Positions 1-5,689 of a DNA stretch of 34,266 nucleotides are shown piece by piece. The position numbers and the translations under genes were made by a program. A model generated the notes under the pieces. That model worked only from the letters and a program-made list of their open reading frames with translations, was not told where the DNA came from and searched no databases. How positions within the stretch are numbered: position 1 is the first letter of the stretch; each line of letters begins with the position of its first letter. The stretch lies in assembly GCA_900696615.1 (NCBI GenBank), contig CAADGS010000094.1, positions 1 to 34,266 on the forward strand. Direction: 5' to 3'. The stretch comes from an uncultured beta proteobacterium. GTDB lineage: Bacteria > Pseudomonadota > Gammaproteobacteria > Burkholderiales > Nitrosomonadaceae.

Positions 1-393
1 TGATTCAATATCATAAAGCTCAATTACCTGGTCGCCGATATTGTCAACGTAGAACGTATCAGAACCCACACCTCCCCGCATTAAATCAGCCCCGTCCCCG
101 CCATCCAGGACATCATCGCCTACATGACCTTCGAGAACGTCATTGCCAAGCTCCCCATACAGCGAATCGAAGCCATCCCCGCCATCTAACGAATCATCAT
201 CGAAACCGCCATACAAGTTATCGTTGCCAGCCCAACCATAGAGCGTATCGTTACCTTCGTGTCCATACAGCACGTCGTGCCCGTCATAGCCATCCAGGAT
301 ATCGTGACCACCATAACCATATATTTCATCATTTCCAAGTGTGCCATCCAGGACATCATTCCTATGAGTACCATGAATTTTTATCGCCATCAT
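1..393 (-). CDS. RTX calcium-binding repeat protein, 5' part (runs off left edge)
   Basis: The reading frame starts at an ATG at 393 (a second ATG follows at 390), preceded by GGAG, and stays open to base 1, giving 131 codons without a stop. Almost all of it is tandem glycine/aspartate nonapeptide repeats of the GGxGxDxLx type (for example GHEGNDTLYGWAGNDNLYGG), then a segment like VDNIGDQVIE that commonly follows such blocks. In RTX proteins these repeats form a calcium-binding parallel beta-roll outside the cell, and export is normally by a type I system with an uncleaved C-terminal signal. The repeats begin immediately at the N-terminus, with no signal peptide, as in small RTX proteins. 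The C-terminus, and any enzymatic domain, lies outside the window. Confidence 0.9.
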   Translation of the reverse strand, partial: MMAIKIHGTHRNDVLDGTLGNDEIYGYGGHDILDGYDGHDVLYGHEGNDTLYGWAGNDNLYGGFDDDSLDGGDGFDSLYGELGNDVLEGHVGDDVLDGGDGADLMRGGVGSDTFYVDNIGDQVIELYDIES

Positions 394-474
394 TTTCTCC
401 TTACTTAATTTCAATCAAAAAAGCTCCGAAAAAATCGAAGTGAACATAGATTAAATTCACTGCGCTGAAAAATA

Positions 475-488
475 TGTGATAAATCACA
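475..488. promoter_or_regulatory. TGTGAT-AA-ATCACA palindrome upstream of RTX gene
   Basis: Six-base perfect arms separated by two bases lie about 82 bp upstream of the RTX start codon. The half-site TGTGA resembles CRP half-sites, but the spacing between TGTGA and TCACA is four bases rather than the usual six, so it is not a canonical CRP site. It also does not fit the FNR pattern TTGAT-N4-ATCAA. It may be an operator for an unidentified dimeric regulator. Confidence 0.35.
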
Positions 489-536
489 CATGTAGATGGA
501 TCTTGATTGAAATCGATCGAAGCAAAGAAATGTCAG

Positions 537-555
537 CGAGTTATGATTACAAGAA
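537..555. repeat. 19-bp dispersed repeat, copy 1
   Basis: The sequence CGAGTTATGATTACAAGAA occurs here and, with one change (T to C at position 8), at 11898-11916. Both copies have the same orientation and lie upstream of minus-strand genes for outer-surface or secreted proteins (RTX protein, TonB receptor). They could be a shared regulatory element or chance; only two copies were noticed in the window. Confidence 0.4.
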
Positions 556-559
556 TTGG

Positions 560-586
560 CGTAGCGTTACTGTCATAAACGCTACG
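560..586. repeat. 9-bp inverted repeat (hairpin)
   Basis: CGTAGCGTT at 560-568 and AACGCTACG at 578-586 are perfect reverse complements around a 9-base spacer. There is no T-run on either side, so it is not a typical intrinsic terminator. It lies about 170 bp upstream of the RTX gene and could be an operator or a structured RNA element. Confidence 0.45.
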
Positions 587-975
587 TAACAGAAGCCAGA
601 ACAACTTTCAGAGACTTCCCTTGACCACTTCGCCTCGACAAGCATGACAGTTCCCTTAAACTACCCTTACAACGATGTCGGTTAACTGGAATGATTTCAA
701 TTAACAAACATCAGAGCCTTGGCAAATCCGCTACTATCTGAAACCACAGAACATTGATTTTCTACGAGGCTAGAGTTAGGGGAAACCGCTATGGTAAACA
801 AAGAAGCAATTAACCGCCAGGACGCTAACTGCATATACCACGGAATATAAAGCAACCAACACGTAAGCTGTACGCTTACCGCTTCAGCACTTTAGGATTA
901 GAGATCAGGGTCTTCCTTTTTTAAGATCCTTAAAACTACACGAACTTTGTGCGTTGCTATTATCAGCCGGCATCA

Positions 976-1335
976 TCAGGAAGCATGATCTTTGCAATAG
1001 AGATTAAACAAAGTTTCCATAATCTGAAAAGCTTCGGGACTTGCCAAACTATAGTAAATATATTTGCCTTTACGCTCGGTAGCGACTAGTTTTTCTTCAC
1101 GCAATATGGTTAATTGCTGAGAAAGCGTAGGCTGGTGAATCTCGAGCAGCTCTTCCAACTCCCCAACATTTCGCGTTCCCTGGCTAAGTTCGCATAAAAT
1201 CAGCAAACGATCCTCATTGGCGAGTATTTTCAATAAACCGCAAGCTTCAGCAGCGGATGAACGCAATGCCACGATATCATGTAAGACTGAATCTGTTTTC
1301 ATAATCTGTTTTGTTTGACGTAAGAAGGTAGCCAT
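976..1335 (-). CDS. ArsR-family winged-helix repressor, BigR/SqrR-like
   Basis: The 119-residue protein is typical for the ArsR/SmtB family. The core runs from LLKILANEDRLLILCEL (about 34-50), through a helix-turn-helix around 56-80 (VGELEELL...QPTLSQQLTILRE), to the wing KLVATERKGKYIYYSL (82-97). Two cysteines, C48 in the LLILC motif and C114 in LYC near the end, occupy the positions that BigR, SqrR and YgaV use for a sulfur- or redox-sensitive disulfide or polysulfide; C32 is additional. This suggests a sulfide/oxidant-responsive repressor rather than a metal sensor (inference). The start at 1335 lacks a clear Shine-Dalgarno sequence, and Met12 (1302) is a possible alternative. The regulated target is not obvious: both flanking genes are on the same strand but well separated. 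Confidence 0.85.
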   Translation of the reverse strand: MATFLRQTKQIMKTDSVLHDIVALRSSAAEACGLLKILANEDRLLILCELSQGTRNVGELEELLEIHQPTLSQQLTILREEKLVATERKGKYIYYSLASPEAFQIMETLFNLYCKDHAS

Positions 1336-1364
1336 AAAATCCGAATAATATCACCGCAGACAAA

Positions 1365-1389
1365 AATGAAATTCTAATTTATTTTCATT
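1365..1389. promoter_or_regulatory. Inverted repeat upstream of the ArsR-type gene, candidate operator
   Basis: AATGAAA (1365-1371) and TTTCATT (1383-1389) form 7-bp perfect arms around an AT-rich 11-base centre, about 30 bp upstream of the repressor start codon. ArsR-family repressors often bind such AT-rich dyads in their own promoters, so autoregulation is plausible. Position and symmetry are seen; binding is inference. Confidence 0.4.
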
Positions 1390-1460
1390 CAACATGTCAG
1401 CAGTCTGTTTTTATCCATACAAATAAAAACATTACAATTTCGAATAGGTTGCATATTATC

Positions 1461-2474
1461 TTACGCTTGGACTGTCACGAAATTACCGCGATGCGAATCG
1501 AATTTGACGGTAATAAAACGCGTTCCGGCACAAGTTTCTCTTCCTTCAGTGTGTATTCGTGTCACTTCAGCCACTGCCTTCAAGTTAGGTGCATCGATTT
1601 TTATGATGTCATGCACATCGATTGCCTGCTGCGTCAGGAATCGTATCCCAGTGGGCGACAGATCCTGAAATGAGCCTTGATAGGGTGCACCCGGCCAAAA
1701 TAAGTAAAAAACAAATTCTCCTCGCACAGTGGTTCGTGTCGACACACGCCGGGACGAGACGAAATTTTCACTGTGCAAAGCAGCTAACGGACTCGCGCAC
1801 TCGAGGCAGCTCTCGCTTAGATAGGCATTTGTTTGTGTCGGATAGGGTGTCTTGCAAAAAAAACAATAATCGGTAATCACTGCTTGATAACAATCCATTT
1901 CTGACAAAAAGGCGCCATCAACACCCCGGCATTCTGCCGGTTCAATATTTGCTTCGCTGGTCTTTCCGGATGCTCGAGAAAAATTACTCATCGCAAATAA
2001 TTCATCATAGTGTTTGCGAGCTTTGGGATTTGAGAGTATCCGAAAAGCTGCATCCAACAAAGCCGGGTCTTGCTGTAAATCTTTTTTTAAAACCTGATAG
2101 CTTGCCTGAATGGCTGTCATAGGTGCATCCGGCTGAACTTGCAATATGCGATATAAATTTCGCTGATTCAGTTTAGCTGTATTGTCAGTTTGTTGCGTAT
2201 CCAATTCAATATCAAGGTTTAAACCGAACGCTCCATGACTGAGTGTCCGTATATGATAGCGCTGTAATAGTTCATGATCATAAGCTGCCCGTTTATAAGG
2301 ATCTAGCAGTGTGTCATAGGCAATATCAAGCAAACTTTCGTTCCAATTCGAATCACTTAATTCGGGATGAATCTTAAGTTTTTGCATCAATACCCGGTAA
2401 TTCTCGCGGATAACCGCCATTGAAGCATCCGGCTGAACATGTAAAATCCGATAAAAATTACGCCGCTCAATCAT
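1461..2474 (-). CDS. Double degenerate J-domain / zinc-ribbon-like / PilZ-like fusion protein
   Basis: This 337-residue protein starts at an ATG at 2474. Residues 4-68 and 105-157 are two J-domain-like repeats with parallel openings (RNFYRILHVQPDAS and RNLYRILQVQPDAP). The catalytic HPD of DnaJ proteins is HPE in the first copy and missing in the second (QQDPALLD), so DnaK stimulation is doubtful. A CxxC-x15-CxxC segment (C204, C207, C223, C226) looks like a zinc ribbon. Residues about 241-330 resemble a PilZ domain, with RRVSTR at 242-247 followed by DLSPTG at 271-276, the pattern that binds c-di-GMP. No signal peptide or membrane segment is visible, so it is probably cytoplasmic. It may be a c-di-GMP-responsive adaptor (inference). 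It stands alone, separated from hemP by a divergent intergenic region. Confidence 0.7.
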   Translation of the reverse strand: MIERRNFYRILHVQPDASMAVIRENYRVLMQKLKIHPELSDSNWNESLLDIAYDTLLDPYKRAAYDHELLQRYHIRTLSHGAFGLNLDIELDTQQTDNTAKLNQRNLYRILQVQPDAPMTAIQASYQVLKKDLQQDPALLDAAFRILSNPKARKHYDELFAMSNFSRASGKTSEANIEPAECRGVDGAFLSEMDCYQAVITDYCFFCKTPYPTQTNAYLSESCLECASPLAALHSENFVSSRRVSTRTTVRGEFVFYLFWPGAPYQGSFQDLSPTGIRFLTQQAIDVHDIIKIDAPNLKAVAEVTRIHTEGRETCAGTRFITVKFDSHRGNFVTVQA

Positions 2475-2719
2475 AAGATCCTTTAAAACTTAGCATTTTT
2501 ACTTAGAGACCAAAAAGCTGCCAACCCGTATTCGCCATTTATTCCAATTTATTCGATTCAATCATCTCTTGTTGCAAACTTTCACACCTTAATCTGCCAC
2601 TACATATTCCGAAACAAAAAATCTTGCCATCTCAATTTCTCATAAACAAAATAATATCAGTCAATTATCAAAAATAATTTCGAAACCGCACCTATAAATC
2701 ATAAATTTCTAACTATTTC

Positions 2720-2748
2720 TTGCACTTTACTAAGAAGATAAATATAAT
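2720..2748 (+). promoter_or_regulatory. Sigma70 promoter of hemP
   Basis: TTGCAC at 2720-2725 and a perfect TATAAT at 2743-2748 are separated by 17 bases, an optimal sigma70 arrangement. Transcription would start near 2755, giving a leader of about 30 nt before the hemP ATG at 2787. No clear Shine-Dalgarno sequence precedes that ATG, which is unusual beside the strong promoter. Confidence 0.75.
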
Positions 2749-2764
2749 GAGAATCATTCTCATA
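2746..2764. promoter_or_regulatory. Fur box
   Basis: ATGAGAATCATTCTCAT (2747-2763) is a perfect 8-bp-arm palindrome around a central C and matches the 19-bp Fur consensus GATAATGATAATCATTATC closely in its central hexamers. It overlaps the -10 box and the expected transcription start, so iron-loaded Fur would block initiation. The downstream hemP product fits iron/heme control. Confidence 0.85.
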
Positions 2765-2786
2765 TAAAATTTTACTTTTTCGACTT

Positions 2787-2972
2787 ATGGAAACTTTGAT
2801 TCTTGCACAAACAAAGCTTAGAAATCTACAGCAATCTACTCCGCATAGCTTAAGCGGACCGATAGATAGTAATAGCTTATTTAAAAATACCGACGTAATC
2901 CTTATTTTGCATAATGGCGAACATTATTCTTTGCGTCGTACCCGTAACGGGAAGCTAATTCTTAACAAGTAG
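2787..2972 (+). CDS. hemP: Hemin uptake protein HemP
   Basis: The 61-residue protein matches the small HemP family, whose conserved C-terminal part reads like VILILHNGEHYSLRRTRNGKLILNK (here about residues 37-61). HemP proteins are co-regulated with heme/iron uptake genes in proteobacteria, and in some species act as regulators needed for heme-receptor expression. The biochemical function is unsettled. The gene sits directly downstream of a sigma70 promoter overlapped by a Fur box, and bacterioferritin follows 165 bp later on the same strand. No heme receptor or hmu transporter gene is in the window, so this copy is separated from uptake genes. Confidence 0.85.
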   Translation: METLILAQTKLRNLQQSTPHSLSGPIDSNSLFKNTDVILILHNGEHYSLRRTRNGKLILNK

Positions 2973-3137
2973 TGGACTCCAAACATATCGTGTATATTTG
3001 TATATAGCAGTTAATTGCGAGCAATACGGCAGGAAAACTATCATTAGTAACAATTTACAATATTCATAAGTATAAAAATCAATACGATACTTCGAAATGC
3101 AATTTATACATTCGATATCTGTTTTAGGAGAGCAAAA

Positions 3138-3602
3138 ATGAAAGGGAATGTAGACATTATTCGTTTGCTAAATCAACAGCTACAACATGAATTAACCGCA
3201 ATTAATCAATATTTTCTCCATGCACGCATGTATAAAAACTGGGGATTTAATAGCCTGGGTAAACATGAATTTGATGAGTCATGCGAAGAAATGAAACATG
3301 CCGACACTTTGATTGAGCGCATTTTATTTCTGGAAGGCCTTCCCAATTTGCAAGATCTCGGCAAACTCATGATTGGTGAAACAGCCGAAGAATGTGTCGC
3401 GTGCGATTTAAAGCTCGAACACATTTCGCGAGATACGTTAGTGCGTGCGATCGCTGCATGCGAATCAGCGCAAGATTATGTATCCCGTGAAATATTTGAA
3501 AAAATTCTTGAAGACACCGAAGAGCATATTGACTGGCTGGAAACACAGCTTGAAGTCATGCAAAAAATCGGTATTCATAATTGGCTGCAAAGCCAGGTAT
3601 AG
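3138..3602 (+). CDS. bfr: Bacterioferritin
   Basis: The 154-residue length and sequence fit a heme-containing bacterioferritin, which assembles into a 24-subunit shell that oxidises Fe(II) and stores ferric mineral in the cytoplasm. The diiron ferroxidase ligands are all present: E18, E51, H54, E94, E127 and H130. Tyr25 is kept, and Met52, the ligand of the inter-subunit heme, is present. AGGAG lies just upstream of the ATG. It follows hemP in an iron-related cluster and may be read from the Fur-controlled hemP promoter or from an undefined promoter in the 165-bp gap. No bfd (bacterioferritin-associated ferredoxin) gene is adjacent. Confidence 0.95.
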   Translation: MKGNVDIIRLLNQQLQHELTAINQYFLHARMYKNWGFNSLGKHEFDESCEEMKHADTLIERILFLEGLPNLQDLGKLMIGETAEECVACDLKLEHISRDTLVRAIAACESAQDYVSREIFEKILEDTEEHIDWLETQLEVMQKIGIHNWLQSQV

Positions 3603-3614
3603 TTTTTCCATTGT

Positions 3615-3643
3615 CGCCGAAGTTTGCTCCTCCTTCTTCGGCG
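3615..3643. repeat. Inverted repeat downstream of bfr
   Basis: CGCCGAAG (3615-3622) and CTTCGGCG (3636-3643) form a perfect 8-bp GC-rich stem with a 13-base loop just after the bfr stop. No U-tract follows directly, so it may be a weak terminator or an mRNA-stabilising 3' hairpin separating bfr from the next gene. Confidence 0.5.
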
Positions 3644-3724
3644 GCACATTTAGCCAGCCAGCCTGCTTCCTTCAGGTCAGCCAGCCGTTTTTTTACTTGC
3701 TGATGATTTGTAGGAGATCCGATC

Positions 3725-4369
3725 ATGAAACTTATGAAAAAGCAGGCATTTGCCAATATCGAATCCCAACCCACCATTTCTCACTTTTCTTTCGCAGATT
3801 CTGCCTTCGTCGATGCTCTATTATCTTTTTGTTTGCACAAATTAGACAATCTAGTCAATCGCATCAATGAACACTTCTTAATACACGGAAAAGTCGGTCA
3901 CGTTGAATCGAAGCTTAAACACTCACGTCAGCCCTCCACGACCTCGCCAACGGCTAGCAATAACGCAAGCGGGATTCATTGGGCACCATTAATCAAGAGC
4001 AAAACTCAGAATCTAAACCTCGCGTCGCAAAATTGTTATTTAACAGGATATTCTGTGTTGTGCATTGGCGGCCGTGCTAGGTTATATCCGCAGTACCAGC
4101 AATTAATTGAAGATTCAGGCGGCAAACTATTGACGTTTCATGGCAGCTCCAGTGATAACCTGGGTAGATTATCCCAGCTATTGGATCAAACAGACATGAT
4201 AATCTGCCCGATCGATTGTATCAATCATGAAGCTTTCCTGATTGTTAAGCATTATTGTCAATGTTCCGGAAAACCCTGTATCTTGCTGGATCGTTCTGAA
4301 ACTAATACTTTCCGTGCAGGCGTTAATATGTTATCGCTACTCTGCTCAACAAAGAATCTCGAGCGGTAA
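3725..4369 (+). CDS. DUF2325 domain protein
   Basis: The 214-residue protein begins at an ATG preceded by AGGAG with an 8-base spacer. The C-terminal half (about residues 109-200) is the DUF2325 fold, recognisable by VLCIGGRARLYPQYQQLIE, a central glycine/serine loop, DMIICPIDCINHEAFLIVKHYC and the end GKPCILL. Cysteines fall at the family's typical places (ICPIDC, YCQC, PC). The N-terminal ~80 residues are not recognised and are partly low-complexity. DUF2325 genes are often found next to bacterioferritin and heme genes in betaproteobacteria, but their function is unknown. The same neighbourhood here supports an iron-related role. Confidence 0.8.
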   Translation: MKLMKKQAFANIESQPTISHFSFADSAFVDALLSFCLHKLDNLVNRINEHFLIHGKVGHVESKLKHSRQPSTTSPTASNNASGIHWAPLIKSKTQNLNLASQNCYLTGYSVLCIGGRARLYPQYQQLIEDSGGKLLTFHGSSSDNLGRLSQLLDQTDMIICPIDCINHEAFLIVKHYCQCSGKPCILLDRSETNTFRAGVNMLSLLCSTKNLER

Positions 4370-4398
4370 CCCGCTCAGTAGTAATTTGTGAATTAAAA

Positions 4399-4446
4399 TA
4401 AGTGAAGTAAATCGTAACCTGTGGTAAAAATATAAAGCTTCACTTA
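4399..4446. promoter_or_regulatory. 9-bp inverted repeat in the promoter region of the RiPP operon
   Basis: TAAGTGAAG (4399-4407) and CTTCACTTA (4438-4446) are perfect reverse complements 30 bases apart, 56-103 bp upstream of the precursor gene. Between them is GTAACC (4414-4419), which resembles -35 elements of ECF sigma factors that drive some bufferin-type operons. A matching -10 element is not convincing. This may be an operator or a promoter embedded in a dyad. Confidence 0.4.
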
Positions 4447-4501
4447 GTTTGAAGTTAATATTTTCAATTGCCAATAAACCAATCTTCATGGAGAAAACAC
4501 T

Positions 4502-4810
4502 ATGACAAAAAAATTAATTAAACCGGTCTCGCTCGCTGTGGGTACCGCTTTCGTGACTACGCTGGCAACCAGCCAGCTTTCTGCCGATACCAGCGCTAAC
4601 CCTTTTGCCATGAATGAATTATCCGGCGGTTACATGCAATTGGCTGATGCAAGCGGCACCGGCAAACCCGATCAAGACGGCAAATCCGCTGATAAAAAAC
4701 CGGAAAAAGAAGGCAAATGCGGTGAAGGCAAATGTGGCGGTAGCATGAAAAAGGATATGGAAGATAAAAGCGGCGAAAGCAAATCAGACAAAGAAGATAC
4801 CAAAAAGTAA
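4502..4810 (+). CDS. hvfA: HvfA/bufferin-type RiPP precursor with two EGKCG motifs
   Basis: The 102-residue secreted precursor has a Sec signal peptide at about 1-28 (positive start, hydrophobic 9-25, likely cleavage after LSA). A conserved-looking segment NPFAMNELSGGYMQLADA (33-50) follows, then a very Lys/Asp/Glu/Gly-rich tail holding two tandem EGKCG motifs at 70-79, with C73 and C78. In HvfA-family RiPPs the cysteine of each EGKCG is converted by an MNIO enzyme to an oxazolone-thioamide that binds copper. The next two genes encode that enzyme and its partner. GGAG precedes the ATG. The protein has no other cysteine, so both thiols sit in the modified motifs. A periplasmic copper-buffering role is inferred from the family. 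The symbol is by family resemblance. Confidence 0.85.
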   Translation: MTKKLIKPVSLAVGTAFVTTLATSQLSADTSANPFAMNELSGGYMQLADASGTGKPDQDGKSADKKPEKEGKCGEGKCGGSMKKDMEDKSGESKSDKEDTKK

Positions 4811-4828
4811 TTTAGCAGACATTTATCC

Positions 4829-5689
4829 ATGTATGGCGGTAAGCAATACTCTGTCCATGGCGCGGGTCTTGGTTTGCGAAAAGCATTTATGCGTGAATTC
4901 ACAGACCAGACCGGCGAGCATATAAATTTCTGGGAAATAGCACCAGAAAATTGGATGAATGTAGGTGGATATTATGGCAACCAGTTTCGTGCTCTTACCG
5001 AGAAATTCACGTTTATTTGTCATGGCTTATCCTTATCCATCGGCGGACCGGCTCCGCTGGATCAAGCTTTTCTCCAGCGTCTGAAACGTTTTCTGGAAGA
5101 ACACCGTATCCGCTATTACAGTGAGCACTTGAGTTACTGCAGCGATGATGGCCATTTATATGATTTGCTTCCGATTCCCTTCACAGAACAAGCTGTACGC
5201 TATGTCGCGGATCGTATTCGGCAAGTCCAGAATATCCTGGAGCAACGCATCGTGATCGAAAATGTCTCATACTACGCAGCGCTCGGCACGGAAATGCAAG
5301 AAATAGAATTTCTCAATGCGGTATTGCAGGAAGCCGATTGCGATCTACTGCTCGATGTCAATAACGTTTATGTGAACAGCATTAATCATCGCTACGATGC
5401 CGACGCCTTTCTACGGCAATTACCCGCCAACCGCATTCGTTACATTCATATCGCGGGACATTATCAGGAAGCTCAAGACTTGATAGTGGATACGCATGGC
5501 GCCAATGTCATAGACCCAGTTTGGCAATTGCTTGAAAAGTCCTATCAATACTTTGGTGTTATGCCTACTTTACTGGAACGGGATTTTAATTTCCCTCCAT
5601 TGACGGAAATACTGCAAGAAGTGAATCGAATCCATACCTTACAGTCAAAATACCGTGACCCGGCCCGTAACCACATACAACACGGCTGA
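4829..5689 (+). CDS. hvfB: DUF692/MNIO multinuclear iron oxidative enzyme (HvfB/BufB-like)
   Basis: The 286-residue length is typical for MNIO (DUF692) enzymes, TIM-barrel proteins using two or three iron ions and O2 to rewrite cysteine residues in RiPP precursors. Expected metal-binding and active-site motifs are visible in order: CHGLSLS (H65), SEHLSY (H100), IENVSYY (E144), LLLDVNNVYVN (D176), IHIAGH (H207/H211), DTHG (D221, H223) and LLERDFNFP (E250). It lies 18 bp after the precursor gene and overlaps the partner gene by 35 bp, so the three are surely co-expressed. The predicted substrate is the EGKCG precursor next door. No strong Shine-Dalgarno sequence precedes the start, suggesting translational coupling. 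Confidence 0.9.
   Translation: MYGGKQYSVHGAGLGLRKAFMREFTDQTGEHINFWEIAPENWMNVGGYYGNQFRALTEKFTFICHGLSLSIGGPAPLDQAFLQRLKRFLEEHRIRYYSEHLSYCSDDGHLYDLLPIPFTEQAVRYVADRIRQVQNILEQRIVIENVSYYAALGTEMQEIEFLNAVLQEADCDLLLDVNNVYVNSINHRYDADAFLRQLPANRIRYIHIAGHYQEAQDLIVDTHGANVIDPVWQLLEKSYQYFGVMPTLLERDFNFPPLTEILQEVNRIHTLQSKYRDPARNHIQHG

Larger units (their letters stand above)
394..975. other. 582-bp gene-poor intergenic region
   Basis: No convincing protein gene was seen. The stretch separates two minus-strand genes and should hold the promoter of the RTX gene at its left end and the 3' end of the ArsR gene transcript at its right end. It contains a TGTGAT/ATCACA palindrome at 475-488, a 9-bp inverted repeat at 560-586, a 6-bp hairpin (GTAAGC/GCTTAC, 863-879), and one copy of a 19-bp sequence (537-555) that recurs upstream of the TonB receptor gene. 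A 19-codon frame at 791-850 has a purine-rich sequence before its ATG but no other support. Confidence 0.6.
2475..2786. other. AT-rich divergent intergenic region (J/PilZ gene and hemP)
   Basis: These 312 bp separate the divergent J-domain/PilZ gene and hemP. The right end holds the hemP promoter and Fur box described separately. The rest is AT-rich and probably contains the leftward promoter of the J-domain gene, but no box could be chosen with confidence. No gene or RNA was recognised. Confidence 0.6.

Noticed and set aside
186-374. Methionine-rich 62-residue frame on the minus strand
   Set aside because: It is an out-of-frame shadow of the RTX repeats; the periodic Gly/Asp repeat frame from 393 is the real gene.
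475-488. FNR or canonical CRP site
   Set aside because: Neither spacing nor half-site fits: FNR needs TTGAT-N4-ATCAA and CRP needs six bases between TGTGA and TCACA. Kept only as an unassigned palindrome.
791-850. 19-codon plus-strand frame preceded by TTAGGGGA
   Set aside because: Too short, no similarity to a known small protein, and no promoter or conservation evidence; mentioned only within the intergenic entry.
3445-3870. 141-residue plus-strand frame across bfr and the DUF2325 gene
   Set aside because: Overlaps two well-supported genes in another frame and has no recognisable domain.
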